Shown here: positions 1 through 7,682 of the stretch, piece by piece
Numbering within the stretch: the first letter of the stretch is position 1
How the letters are laid out: each line of letters starts with the position of its first letter
NCBI RefSeq assembly: GCF_019711395.1
Contig: NZ_JAIGNL010000001.1
Coordinates: 62,001-126,000 of the forward strand
Length of the DNA: 64,000 nt
Origin: Qipengyuania xiapuensis
GTDB taxonomy: Bacteria; Pseudomonadota; Alphaproteobacteria; Sphingomonadales; Sphingomonadaceae
Direction of reading: 5' to 3'
Notes under the pieces: model-generated
What the model saw: only the letters and a program-made list of their open reading frames with translations
Databases searched by the model: none
Told to the model about the DNA's origin: nothing
Translations under genes and position numbers: made by a program

Positions 1-132
1 GGGAATGCGCCCGCCGGTCTCGGGCAATTCGGTGAATTTCACCGGCCAGGTCAGGCGCTTCTCGTATCGCGCAACCAGCTCCGCCTCCGGAGAACGGGCA
101 ATCTTGCCGCGAGCGATGACGTGAAGAAGCAA
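1..132 (-). CDS. rlmH: 23S rRNA (pseudouridine1915-N3)-methyltransferase RlmH, N-terminal part
   Basis: Only the first 44 codons are in the window; the 3' end lies beyond position 1. The minus-strand reading begins M-L-L-H-V-I-A-R-G-K-I and continues SPEAELVARYEKRLTWPVKF, the usual RlmH start in sphingomonads. RlmH is a SPOUT-fold enzyme that methylates pseudouridine 1915 of 23S rRNA in the assembled 70S ribosome. The start is a TTG at 130-132 preceded by AGGGG seven bases upstream; no ATG is available. Gene order nadD-rsfS-rlmH on one strand is standard in alphaproteobacteria and supports the call. Confidence 0.88.
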   Translation of the reverse strand, partial: MLLHVIARGKIARSPEAELVARYEKRLTWPVKFTELPETGGRIP

Positions 133-201
133 GAGCAAACCCCTGAAACTCGAAGGTTCCTGGCCACGGCAGTCAAAGGGCGACTGCCCGCCCGCAGGTG
201 C

Positions 202-254
202 TCGACGCGAACCGCGTCGAAACAGCACCGAGGACGCTCGCGCGGAGGCGCGAG
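202..254. repeat. two tandem hairpins between rsfS and rlmH
   Basis: The rsfS-rlmH gap carries two perfect inverted repeats: TCGACGCG/CGCGTCGA (202-209 and 213-220) and CTCGCGC/GCGCGAG (237-243 and 248-254). Neither is followed by a T run on the minus strand, so they are not classical terminators. They could be mRNA processing or stability structures in the shared transcript. No function can be assigned from sequence. Confidence 0.4.
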
Positions 255-264
255 TGAAAGACGA

Positions 265-684
265 TTACGCCGTGCCGGCCACCGGTGGAGCGTCGCCGAA
301 CGCCCACATGCGCTCGAGATTGTAGAAGCTGCGCACTTCGGGGCGGAACAGGTGGACGACGATGTCGCCAGCGTCGAGCAGCACCCAGTCGGCCTGCGGC
401 AGCCCTTCGAGCTTCACCGGGCCATAGCCCTCGTGCTTCAGCTTTTCGGCGAGTTTCTGTGCGATCGAGGCGACCTGGCGGGTCGAACGGCCCGAGGCGA
501 TGACCATGTGGTCGGCGATCGAGCTTTTCCCGGCGAGGTCGATGGAAACCACCTCCTGCGCCTGGTCGTCGTCGAGCTGCGTGAGCACGAGGTCCAGCAG
601 TTCGTCCTTCTTGGCGTCAGTCATTTTCACGACCTTCGCCGTATCGGCTCCGGCAGCAGCCGGATTTGTATGCGCCTGAGTCAT
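265..684 (-). CDS. rsfS: ribosome silencing factor RsfS
   Basis: The 139-residue product is RsfS (Iojap/DUF143 family), which binds ribosomal protein uL14 and blocks 30S-50S joining during starvation. The domain fills residues 25-125, with DLAGKSSIADHMVIASG, then the conserved W at QADWVLLDAGDIVVHLF and the terminal RSFYNLERMW. Two starts are possible: ATG at 684 (AGGAG about 14 bases upstream) and ATG at 696 (AGGAG only two bases upstream); a still longer frame to 735 has no better signal. I chose 684 because homologues start with a short A/P-rich tail. It lies between nadD and rlmH, a usual co-transcribed trio. Confidence 0.9.
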   Translation of the reverse strand: MTQAHTNPAAAGADTAKVVKMTDAKKDELLDLVLTQLDDDQAQEVVSIDLAGKSSIADHMVIASGRSTRQVASIAQKLAEKLKHEGYGPVKLEGLPQADWVLLDAGDIVVHLFRPEVRSFYNLERMWAFGDAPPVAGTA

Positions 685-741
685 AGGCGAGTGCATTACT
701 CCTGATTTTAGAGGCTTGGTGCATGAAACAATCAACGCGCA

Positions 742-1395
742 TCATGGCGTAGTCGTTTCCTCCCCTGAAGGAATGAGGTGGTGTGTCACCTGGTCTCGCG
801 GGGAAAAACCGGCGTGGCGCGATGCCCAGTCGGGATCGGCGCGGCGGATGGCCGTGGCCGAACGCGGGTCGGGATCAAATCGCAATGTCACCAGTGCCGG
901 TGCGCTCCATTCGCCCCTGTTCCGGAAGCTGGCGAGCGGCACGCGATAGCGCCGTAGCCAGGCCATCGCGGGGCTTGCGACAGCAGCGCCATCATAGCCG
1001 GGCCGCGCGATCACCGCAATCGGCATGCTTCGTGCGATCCCCCGCCAGTCGCGCCAGCGGTGGAACTGGGCGAGGTTGTCGGAGCCCATCAGCCAGGTGA
1101 AATCGTGCCGCGGGAAGCGCCTCTGGATCGCGCGCAGGGTTTCGACCGTGTAGCGCGTGCCGAGCTCGCGCTCGATCGCGGTGACCCGGATCGGCGCGCG
1201 CCGCGCCTGCATGATGGCGGAGGTGACGCGCGCGGCCAGGGGCGCCATGCCCGCCTTCGGCTTCAGGGGATTTCCGGGCGACACCAGCCACCAGACCTCG
1301 TCCAGCCCCAGCGCCTCGCGCGCAAACAGCGAGATCTTCCGGTGGCCGCCATGCGCCGGATTGAAGCTCCCGCCGAGCAGGCCGATCCGGCTCAT
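742..1395 (-). CDS. nadD: nicotinate-nucleotide adenylyltransferase NadD
   Basis: This 217-residue enzyme transfers AMP from ATP to nicotinate mononucleotide in NAD synthesis. The nucleotidyltransferase signature GGSFNPAHGGH sits at residues 8-18. WLMGSDNLAQFHRW is the middle substrate motif, and RSATAIRR near residue 180 stands where most relatives have ISST.IR, a small departure that keeps the T.IR core. Length is normal for the family. It is first in a minus-strand set with rsfS and rlmH; the roughly 240-base gap to the opposite-strand M23 gene probably carries the promoter. Confidence 0.93.
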   Translation of the reverse strand: MSRIGLLGGSFNPAHGGHRKISLFAREALGLDEVWWLVSPGNPLKPKAGMAPLAARVTSAIMQARRAPIRVTAIERELGTRYTVETLRAIQRRFPRHDFTWLMGSDNLAQFHRWRDWRGIARSMPIAVIARPGYDGAAVASPAMAWLRRYRVPLASFRNRGEWSAPALVTLRFDPDPRSATAIRRADPDWASRHAGFSPRDQVTHHLIPSGEETTTP

Positions 1396-1484
1396 GCGGT
1401 GCGCCCCGTCGGCGGTGCAGGAAAGCTTGCGCCCATGGCGCGACGCCTATCAGGCGAATCCCCGCGTGTCAGCGCTTTGGGAAC

Positions 1485-1523
1485 GTTACCGATTCGGAAT
1501 CGGAAAATTAACCTCTCGGTAAC
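1485..1523. promoter_or_regulatory. nested inverted repeats in the nadD / M23 divergent gap
   Basis: GTTACCGA (1485-1492) is matched by TCGGTAAC (1516-1523), an 8-base perfect inverted repeat. Nested in it is the 15-base palindrome CCGATTCGGAATCGG (1489-1503). The right half also reads TTAA-N7-GTAA (1508-1522), one base from the TTAA-N7-TTAA spacing of CtrA sites. The position between two divergent envelope/housekeeping genes suits an operator, but no regulator can be named with confidence. Confidence 0.4.
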
Positions 1524-1679
1524 TTTTGTGGCTCGCAAATGAACGAAAGTTCCCGCTCGACGAAACGCTTCATCCCGCCGAGCACTCGACTCGTGGATTC
1601 GGGGGGAATGACGGTTCGATTTTATTAAGGATTGTCTGTAGGGAATGGCCAAGGGTCAAAGACCAAGGGACGGGTCGTT

Positions 1680-2837
1680 TTGGAACACACTATCGCCAAG
1701 CGCGGTTGGCTAGACCGCATCAACAGCTGGTTTCCTGATCGCGAATTCTTCATGCGGTCGGAAGGCCAGGTCCGCTTCATCACCATTTCGTCGCGTGTGC
1801 AGAAGGCAGCCGCTGCCTCCGCGCTGCTCGTCGTCGTGGTGTGGGCGGTCTCGCTGGCGATCGCCGGCTGGGCGCAGTACAGCGCGAGTGCCGATCGCAT
1901 GTCGCTGCTGAGCCGTGAAGCCAAGGTGGCGACTTCCGAGGAACGCCTCGCCGCCTATGGCGACAACCTCGAAGCGGTCAGCGAAGATCTCGATCGCCGC
2001 ATGGAATTCATCGAAGGCGTCGCAGAGCTCCTTCCGGAAAACATGAAGGTCGATACCGCGATCAGCGATTCGACCGGCGAAGCCGCCGCCACGGTCGAAA
2101 AGGTCAGCGCAGCTTTCCCGCAGGCTGCCGAACTCGCCCGCATCGAAGCGCGCCAGCTCGCCATCGTCGAAGGCCTGACCCGCTACGCCGACTGGCGTTC
2201 GGCCCGCGCTGCAGAAGCGCTCAAGAAGCTCCAGCTCAATCCCGACGCTGTGATCCGCCGTAGCGAAAGCCAGGCAATGGGTGGTCCGCTCGAAGGGCTT
2301 TCGACCAGTGCCAACGGCGAAATCGACCCGCGCTTCGAGCGCCTCGGTCTTTCGATGGCCCGCATGTCGGCTCTCGAAAGCGCGCTCGACGGCGTCCCGC
2401 AGCTCTCCCCTGCCGCTGGCGGTGTCACCTCGAAGTTCGGCTATCGCCGCGATCCCTTCAACCGCCGCGCCGCGATGCATAACGGCATCGACTTTCGCGG
2501 AGCGATCGGCAGCCCGATCTACGCCGCCGCCAAGGGCCGCGTCAGCTTCGTCGGCTGGAAGGGCGGCTACGGCAAGACGGTCGAGATCACGCACGGAAAC
2601 GGCTTGATGACGCGCTATGCCCACCTGTCACGTTTCGATGCCAAGGTCGGTGACCGGGTTGCAGCAGGCGAGAAGATCGCCGGCATGGGCAGCACCGGCC
2701 GTTCGACGGGTTCGCACCTTCACTTCGAAGTCCGCATCAACGGGCGACCCGTAAACCCCCGCACCTTCCTGGAGACAGCCCCCAATGTTCTCGAAGAAAT
2801 CCGCCGAGCCCCAGAGCTCGCCCACGCTTCCCACTAA
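1680..2837 (+). CDS. M23 family metallopeptidase, membrane-anchored, bactofilin-linked
   Basis: A 385-residue peptidoglycan endopeptidase of the LytM/M23 type. One membrane segment near residues 41-63 (ASALLVVVVWAVSLAIAG) is followed by a helical periplasmic stretch and a C-terminal LytM domain. That domain shows HNGIDF (zinc His and Asp) and the HLHFEV motif, so it appears catalytic. The start is set at TTG 1680 because AAGGGA lies nine bases upstream; the upstream TTG at 1632 abuts its purine run with no spacing. The end overlaps the following bactofilin gene by 53 bases. M23 peptidase plus bactofilin is a recurrent pair in which the scaffold localises the hydrolase. Confidence 0.85.
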   Translation: MEHTIAKRGWLDRINSWFPDREFFMRSEGQVRFITISSRVQKAAAASALLVVVVWAVSLAIAGWAQYSASADRMSLLSREAKVATSEERLAAYGDNLEAVSEDLDRRMEFIEGVAELLPENMKVDTAISDSTGEAAATVEKVSAAFPQAAELARIEARQLAIVEGLTRYADWRSARAAEALKKLQLNPDAVIRRSESQAMGGPLEGLSTSANGEIDPRFERLGLSMARMSALESALDGVPQLSPAAGGVTSKFGYRRDPFNRRAAMHNGIDFRGAIGSPIYAAAKGRVSFVGWKGGYGKTVEITHGNGLMTRYAHLSRFDAKVGDRVAAGEKIAGMGSTGRSTGSHLHFEVRINGRPVNPRTFLETAPNVLEEIRRAPELAHASH

Positions 2838-3252
2838 TCCAGGACGCAGCAATTCCATGGCCTCCAAGAGCAGTTCCACGTTTTCGGTCCTCGGTTCGGA
2901 CCTCGCCATCAAGGGTGACATCAAGGCTTCGGCCGACCTCCACATCGACGGCAGCATCGAAGGCGATATCGCCTGCACCAGCCTTGTTCAGGGCGAGACC
3001 AGCAAGGTCACCGGCGCAGTCCAGGCGGAAACCGCACGCCTTGCCGGCACGGTCGAAGGTTCGATCACCGCGCGCGAGCTCGTGATCCTCAAGACCGCCA
3101 AGATCACCGGCGACGTCTTCTACGATGCGCTGACCATCGAACAGGGCGCACAGGTCGAAGGCCGCTTCGCCCACCGCGATCCCAAGAAGAGCGCACAGCC
3201 CGCCGCCAAGGCGCAGGGCGACAGCAAGCCCGAGCTGCAGCTCGCCAACTGA
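2785..3252 (+). CDS. bactofilin (polymer-forming cytoskeletal protein)
   Basis: The 155-residue protein has a disordered S/P-rich head (residues 1-30), a central beta-helical bactofilin domain (about 31-130: STFSVLGSDLAIKGD, LHIDGSIEGDI, LAGTVEGSITA) and a charged Q/K-rich tail. Bactofilins polymerise without nucleotide into membrane-bound filaments that organise local peptidoglycan work. The start at 2785 is inside the last codons of the M23 gene in another frame, with GGAG about ten bases upstream; ATG 2857 is the alternative. Starting at 2785 gives the MFSKK opening usual for the family. A strong terminator follows. Confidence 0.9.
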   Translation: MFSKKSAEPQSSPTLPTNPGRSNSMASKSSSTFSVLGSDLAIKGDIKASADLHIDGSIEGDIACTSLVQGETSKVTGAVQAETARLAGTVEGSITARELVILKTAKITGDVFYDALTIEQGAQVEGRFAHRDPKKSAQPAAKAQGDSKPELQLAN

Positions 3253-3273
3253 GTTATCCTGCTAGGAGAGGAC

Positions 3274-3312
3274 GAAGGCCGCTTCCGCAACGACGGAGGC
3301 GGCCTTCTCTTT
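3274..3312 (+). terminator. rho-independent terminator after bactofilin
   Basis: GAAGGCCGCTTCC (3274-3286) pairs with GGAGGCGGCCTTC (3295-3307) over 13 bp with one G-T wobble and an 8-base loop, followed by TCTTT. It closes the M23-bactofilin unit and separates it from the convergent acyl-CoA ligase gene. Confidence 0.8.
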
Positions 3313-3334
3313 ATGGTGCGCCGATAAAGCGGCC

Positions 3335-5005
3335 TCAGGCGCCGACTTCGGCACGCAGGGCCTTGCGGTCGAGCTTGCCGATGATCGTCTTGGGCAGGTC
3401 CTCGCGCAGGACGACCTTCTCCACCCGTTCGTGCTTGCCGACACGCTTGTTGAGCCATTTCCTGAGCTCCGCCGCAGTCGCGGTGGCTCCGGGCTGCAGG
3501 ACGACATAGGCATAGGGGCATTCGCCGCGATATTCGTCGGGCTGGCCAATCACGAGCACTTCCTTCACGTCCTCGTGCTGGAGCAGGACGTCCTCGACCT
3601 GGCTCGGGAAGACCTTGAAGCCGCCGACGGCAATCATGTCCTTGATACGGTCGACGATCTTGAGGAAGCCGTCCTCGTCCATCACCGCGACATCGCCGGT
3701 GCGCAGGTAGCGCTTGCCGTCGCGGGTGACGAAGGTCTCGTCATCGGTGTCCGGGCGGTTCCAGTAGCCGCGCATGATCTGCGGGCCGTGGACCGCGAGT
3801 TCGCCCGGCTCGCCCTCGGGCGCGAGCCTGGTCGGGTCTTCCTTGTCGAGGAAGACCACTTCGGTGCCCATGACCAGCTGGCCGATCGTGCCCTTCTTGC
3901 GCACCCCGTCATAGGGATTGGCGGACACCACGCCCGAGCTTTCGGTAAGGCCGTAACCTTCGACGACGCGAACGCCCGTGACTTCCTCGAAGCGCGTGTG
4001 CACCGGTGCGGGCATGGGCGCGCCGCCGGAGATGCAGACCTTGATCGAGGAGACGTCGGTCTTCGCGAGCTTGGGGTGGTCGAGCAGCGCCTGGAACATG
4101 GTAGGCACGCCGGGGAAACCGGTCGCCTTGTACTTGGCGATCGTATCGAGCACCTGCCCCGCCTCGAAACGCGGGACCATGGCGATCGAAGCGCCGGTCA
4201 CCATCGCGTGGTTGAGCAGCGCGGTGTTGGCGAAGACATGGAAGAAGGGCAGCGCGCCCATGAAAACTTCGCTCGACGCTGTGCCGAAGGGATTGAGCCC
4301 GGCGGTCTGCTGCGCGTTCATCGAAAGCTGCGAATGGCCGAGCATGGCGCCCTTGGGGCGGCCGGTAGTGCCACCGGTATACTGCAGCAGGGCAATGTCC
4401 TCGGCGACGTCCACCGCCGGAAACTCCGCGTTCGAAGGATCGGCGAGCATGTCACGCCAGGCGCGGATGTCTTCGCCGTAATCGACCTTTGCGATCTTGC
4501 TGCGGCCGAGCATCTTTAGGGCAAGGCCCTTGTACCAGGGCAGCATGTCGGCGAGCGAGCCGACCACCAGCGTTTCGAGCCCGGAAGTCTCGAGCACCTG
4601 CGATGCCGTGTCGAACAGTTCTGGCACGTCCACCGTCACCAGCAGGCGGGTGCCCGAATCCGCGACCTGCCAGCTGAGTTCCTCGACCGTGTAGAGCGGC
4701 GAGAAATTGACCACGATCGCGCCCGCCAGCATCGCGCCGTAATACGCAGAGGCGTAGATCGGGACGTTCGGCAGGAACAGGCCGACCCGGTCGCCCTTCC
4801 TGATGCCGCTGGCGATCAGTCCGGCGGCGAAGCGGCGTGCTTCCTCGTTGATATCGGCGTAGGAAAAGCTGCGCCCGAGGAAATGCAGGAACGGCGCCTG
4901 CGGATTCTTCGCCGTGGTGGCGGCCAGCATATCGGGCAGGCTCGCCGGCGTGAATTGCGCGTCCCAGGGGGTGGGATGGTGATAGGCGTAACTATTTACA
5001 TCCAT
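3335..5005 (-). CDS. long-chain fatty-acid-CoA ligase (FadD type)
   Basis: An AMP-forming acyl-CoA synthetase of about 556 residues that activates fatty acids for beta-oxidation or lipid synthesis. Visible motifs are the phosphate-binding YTGGTTGRPKGA, the adenine motif VEGYGLTESS, YLRTGDVAVMDEDGF and the C-terminal lysine motif LPKTIIGKLDRKAL. Three starts are possible: GTG 5026, ATG 5023 and ATG 5005. I prefer 5005 because a possible -10 (TGTAAC) and an operator-like palindrome fall directly on it, suggesting a leaderless message; the longer starts have only AAGG at short spacing. FadD is the closest named relative; substrate length is not readable. Confidence 0.88.
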   Translation of the reverse strand: MDVNSYAYHHPTPWDAQFTPASLPDMLAATTAKNPQAPFLHFLGRSFSYADINEEARRFAAGLIASGIRKGDRVGLFLPNVPIYASAYYGAMLAGAIVVNFSPLYTVEELSWQVADSGTRLLVTVDVPELFDTASQVLETSGLETLVVGSLADMLPWYKGLALKMLGRSKIAKVDYGEDIRAWRDMLADPSNAEFPAVDVAEDIALLQYTGGTTGRPKGAMLGHSQLSMNAQQTAGLNPFGTASSEVFMGALPFFHVFANTALLNHAMVTGASIAMVPRFEAGQVLDTIAKYKATGFPGVPTMFQALLDHPKLAKTDVSSIKVCISGGAPMPAPVHTRFEEVTGVRVVEGYGLTESSGVVSANPYDGVRKKGTIGQLVMGTEVVFLDKEDPTRLAPEGEPGELAVHGPQIMRGYWNRPDTDDETFVTRDGKRYLRTGDVAVMDEDGFLKIVDRIKDMIAVGGFKVFPSQVEDVLLQHEDVKEVLVIGQPDEYRGECPYAYVVLQPGATATAAELRKWLNKRVGKHERVEKVVLREDLPKTIIGKLDRKALRAEVGA

Positions 5006-5017
5006 GTAAGTTACATG
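4995..5017 (-). promoter_or_regulatory. putative operator with three half-sites at the acyl-CoA ligase start
   Basis: The stretch reads TTACAT (4996-5001), CC, ATGTAA (5004-5009), G, TTACAT (5011-5016): two overlapping palindromes sharing the middle half-site. The inner 15 bases CATGTAAGTTACATG (5003-5017) are a perfect palindrome. On the minus strand the sequence TTGCGT, 18 bases, TGTAAC resembles a weak promoter whose -10 lies in this palindrome. The size and symmetry suit a TetR- or FadR-like dimer controlling fatty-acid genes, which is inference; no regulator gene is adjacent. Confidence 0.5.
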
Positions 5018-5044
5018 GCGCATCACGCCTTAAACGCAAGTAAA

Positions 5045-5078
5045 AAGGGCGGGAAAAGCCACTGCCTTTCCCGCCCTT
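5045..5078 (-). terminator. rho-independent terminator after trcR
   Basis: On the minus strand AAGGGCGGGAAA pairs with TTTCCCGCCCTT over 12 perfect base pairs around a 10-base loop, then runs into TTTTTAC. It ends the trcR transcript just before the acyl-CoA ligase gene, so that gene needs its own promoter in the remaining forty bases. Confidence 0.85.
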
Positions 5079-5098
5079 CGTGATTTGGTGCAGTGGGC

Positions 5099-5833
5099 TC
5101 AGGCTTCGCCCGGCGTCTCGCCTGCCTCTTCGCCGGCTTCCTCGGCAGCGCGCTTGGCGGTGAGCCATGCTTCGGCCTCGGCTTCCTGCGCAGCTTCGGC
5201 GGCAGCCTTCTCGTTGGCTTCGCGTTCGGCGCGCAGTTCTTCGATCAGCTTCTCGCGATCGCTGACGCCGCTCGGTGCTGCGGGGGCTTCGCCCTCTTCC
5301 GGAGCGGGAAGGTTCTTGGCGGCCTTGGCAACCACGGCATCGAGCTCGCGCTGCGAGCAAAGGCCGAGCGTAACCGGATCCTTGGGCTGGATGTTCTGGA
5401 TGTTCCAGTGGCTGCGCTCGCGGATCGCGGTGATCGTGTTGCGCGTGGTGCCGATCAGCTTGGAGATCTGCGCGTCCGAAATCTCGGGGTGGTTGCGCAG
5501 CAGCCATGCGATGCCGTCGGGCTTGTCCTGGCGCTTGGAGACCGGCGTGTAGCGCGGGCCCTTGGTGCGGCTGACCGCAACCGGAGCGCGCTGCATCTTG
5601 AGCGTGTATTCGCTGTCGGCCTCGCCCCTGGCGATTTCTTCCTGCGTCAGCTCGCCCGAGTGGAGCGGGTCGCGGCCCGTGTACTTGCTGCCCGCAAGAT
5701 CGTCGGCCATCGCCTGCACTTCGAGGATGTGGAGACCGCAGAATTCCGCGATCTGCTCGAAGGAGAGACCGGTGTTGTCGACCAGCCAGGTGGCGGTCGC
5801 ATGCGGCATCAGCGGAGTGGGTTGGTCGGCCAT
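5099..5833 (-). CDS. trcR: cell cycle transcriptional regulator TrcR (DUF1013)
   Basis: The 244-residue protein begins MADQPTPLMPHATATWLVDN and carries SFEQIAEFCGLHILEVQAMAD, the hallmark N-terminal DUF1013 segment, then a helix-turn-helix-like part (ISDAQISKLIGTTRNTITAI, about residues 120-140) and a long A/E-rich coiled tail from about residue 195. In Caulobacter TrcR associates with RNA polymerase and is linked to cell-cycle control. The start at 5833 has AAGG eight bases upstream; an upstream in-frame extension to 5929 lacks homology and crosses a hairpin. It has its own terminator. The family assignment is firm; the role is by analogy. Confidence 0.9.
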   Translation of the reverse strand: MADQPTPLMPHATATWLVDNTGLSFEQIAEFCGLHILEVQAMADDLAGSKYTGRDPLHSGELTQEEIARGEADSEYTLKMQRAPVAVSRTKGPRYTPVSKRQDKPDGIAWLLRNHPEISDAQISKLIGTTRNTITAIRERSHWNIQNIQPKDPVTLGLCSQRELDAVVAKAAKNLPAPEEGEAPAAPSGVSDREKLIEELRAEREANEKAAAEAAQEAEAEAWLTAKRAAEEAGEEAGETPGEA

Positions 5834-5867
5834 AGAATATGCCTTTTCTCGAAACTCAAAATAGAAG

Positions 5868-5889
5868 GGCCGCCCCTCGCGGAGCGGCC
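5868..5889 (-). promoter_or_regulatory. GNRA-capped hairpin in the trcR leader
   Basis: Read on the minus strand, GGCCGCTCC and GGGGCGGCC form a 9-bp stem closed by the tetraloop GCGA and followed by CTTCTATTTTG. It lies 35-56 bases upstream of the trcR start, inside its probable leader. The same stem with a GCAA loop terminates carD at 26.7 kb, so this copy could work as an attenuator, or as the terminator of an unseen antisense or short transcript. Confidence 0.5.
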
Positions 5890-6003
5890 ATTGCGCCTCC
5901 CATGTAGGCGAGCGCGCCGGATTCGGCAAGCAAATGCCGTTCTAAGAGTTGCTTAACGACCATTCGCTATACTTTCCCCGTCAAATCAATGGGGAACATG
6001 ATT

Positions 6004-6603
6004 ATGCGTCAATGGGTTGCACTTGCCGCCGCGCTGGGACTGGCGGCTTGCGGAGGAGGCTCGGACTTCTCGGTCAAGGTGAAGGGCGATGCCTCTGCAG
6101 TGAAGCAGAACCTCGCAAAGGCCGGCGGCGGAAGCAGCCTTACCGGCGTCGCTCCGGCTACGATGACTTCGGACGCGAATTCGCTCGTCTTCAAGATCGC
6201 CGCTGCCCAAGGTTACGACCCGGCCGAGATCAAATTCGAATTCTTGCAGGAAGGCGAGCAGACCAAGGTCGATGTGACCGTGGACGTGCCCGAAGTCTCG
6301 ATGGGCGCGAACGAGTACCTCAGCGAATCCAAGGTCGAAGGCGAGCTGCGCAAGAATCTCAACAGCTGGGCGCGCGACTATAACAAGTCGGGCAGCATGG
6401 CGAGCACGGGTGAGATCGCGCTGACCATGTCGCTCGTCGGCGTGGCCGCGCAGCAGGTGAACATCGACAACGTCCATTTCGCGAGCGACTGGTCGGTCGG
6501 CGAAGCCCGCGAAGTCGATTACGACAACTGGGCCGGTGCTGGCGAAGACAACAGCGGCTGGGCCTCGGATGCCTCCTATGACGACGGCGGCTGGGGCGAC
6601 TGA
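6004..6603 (+). CDS. hypothetical lipoprotein
   Basis: I do not recognise a named family. The 199-residue product has a lipoprotein signal (MRQWVALAAALGLAAC, lipobox cysteine at residue 16), a glycine/serine patch after the cysteine, a mixed alpha/beta middle and an acidic, aromatic, glycine-rich tail (DYDNWAG, YDDGGWGD). The start at 6004 gives a clean signal peptide with GGGGA eight bases upstream; ATGs at 5989 and 5998 are alternatives. It diverges from trcR and ends two bases before the convergent glycosyltransferase stop. Likely attached to a membrane in the periplasm. Confidence 0.75.
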   Translation: MRQWVALAAALGLAACGGGSDFSVKVKGDASAVKQNLAKAGGGSSLTGVAPATMTSDANSLVFKIAAAQGYDPAEIKFEFLQEGEQTKVDVTVDVPEVSMGANEYLSESKVEGELRKNLNSWARDYNKSGSMASTGEIALTMSLVGVAAQQVNIDNVHFASDWSVGEAREVDYDNWAGAGEDNSGWASDASYDDGGWGD

Positions 6604-6605
6604 CA

Positions 6606-7682
6606 CTAGGCCGGCAGCGGCTCTCCATCGAGCGCGGCGAGGCCGGCCAGGAACTGGTCGGTCGCCGCTTCCCAGCTGAAACGCGCTCCGTAATCGGCGC
6701 AGCTTCGCGGATCGCAATAGAGCGCCGCGTCGATCGCGCGGTCGATATCTTCGGACAGAGCGCCGACATCGTCGGTCACGATATCGCGCGGCCCGGCGAC
6801 CGGATAAGCCGCGACCGGCGTGCCGCAAGCCAGCGCCTCGATCATGACGAGACCGAAAGTGTCGGTCCGGCTCGGGAAGACGAAGACGTCCGCCCCCGCG
6901 TAGCAGCCAGCGAGCTCGCGGCCCGATTTGCGGCCGAGGAAATGTGCCTCGGGAAAGCGTGCCTTCAGCTTTTCCAGCGAAGGTCCGTCTCCGACCACCA
7001 CCTTGCTGCCGGGATGCTTCGCCTCGAGGAAGGCCTCGATGTTCTTCTCGACCGCGACGCGCCCGACATAGAGCTGGATCGGGCGCGGCAATTCGGCAAA
7101 CTCGGGCGGCGGCGGCGCGAGCGGGTCGAAACAGGCAAGGTCCACGCCGCGGGTCCAGTGATGCAGCTTTTCGAGGCCATGCGCGCGCAATTCCTCGCGA
7201 ATGCTCTCGGTCGCGACCAGCACACGGTGCGCGGGGGCGTGGAACCACTCGATATAGCGCCAGAACCAGCGCGCCGGCAGGTGCGTGCGCCTCGCGACAT
7301 ACTCGGGAAACTGCGTGTGATAGGCGGTGGTGAACGGCGTGCCCGCACGCCCGCAGTATCGGCGCGCCGCCATGCCGAGTGGCCCCTCGGTCGCGATATG
7401 GATCGCCTCGGGCGCGAAATCGCGCAGCTTCTTCGCCACTGCGCCGGGGCGGCTGATGGCGAGGCGTATCTCGGGATAGGTCGGACAAGGCACGGAGGCG
7501 AACTGGTCGGGCGAGATGACCATGACCTCGTGACCCTGCCGTCGCAGAATCGAGCAGGTCGTGGCGAGCGTACGGACCACGCCGTTCATCTGCGGACGCC
7601 AGGCATCGGTGACGATCGCGATGCGCTTGGGGGCCGGGCCGGCCATCCCGGGGGCAGGCATCCCCTCTTCGGGCAACTTCAC
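6606..7682 (-). CDS. glycosyltransferase family 4 protein (GT-B fold)
   Basis: The 358-residue protein has the N-terminal glycosyltransferase domain (IAIVTDAWRPQMNGVVRTL, residues 21-39) and a C-terminal GT1/GT4 nucleotide-sugar domain (LYVGRVAVEKNIEAFL, VVVGDGPSLEKL, SRTDTFGLVMIEALACGTP). It resembles the GDP-mannose-dependent alpha-mannosyltransferase/MgtA group of lipid glycosyltransferases; the donor cannot be read directly. It starts with GTG inside the stop region of the upstream phosphoesterase gene (4-base GTGA overlap; GGAGG just upstream), so the two are translationally coupled. A role in envelope glycolipid assembly is inference from that pairing. Confidence 0.85.
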   Translation of the reverse strand: MKLPEEGMPAPGMAGPAPKRIAIVTDAWRPQMNGVVRTLATTCSILRRQGHEVMVISPDQFASVPCPTYPEIRLAISRPGAVAKKLRDFAPEAIHIATEGPLGMAARRYCGRAGTPFTTAYHTQFPEYVARRTHLPARWFWRYIEWFHAPAHRVLVATESIREELRAHGLEKLHHWTRGVDLACFDPLAPPPPEFAELPRPIQLYVGRVAVEKNIEAFLEAKHPGSKVVVGDGPSLEKLKARFPEAHFLGRKSGRELAGCYAGADVFVFPSRTDTFGLVMIEALACGTPVAAYPVAGPRDIVTDDVGALSEDIDRAIDAALYCDPRSCADYGARFSWEAATDQFLAGLAALDGEPLPA

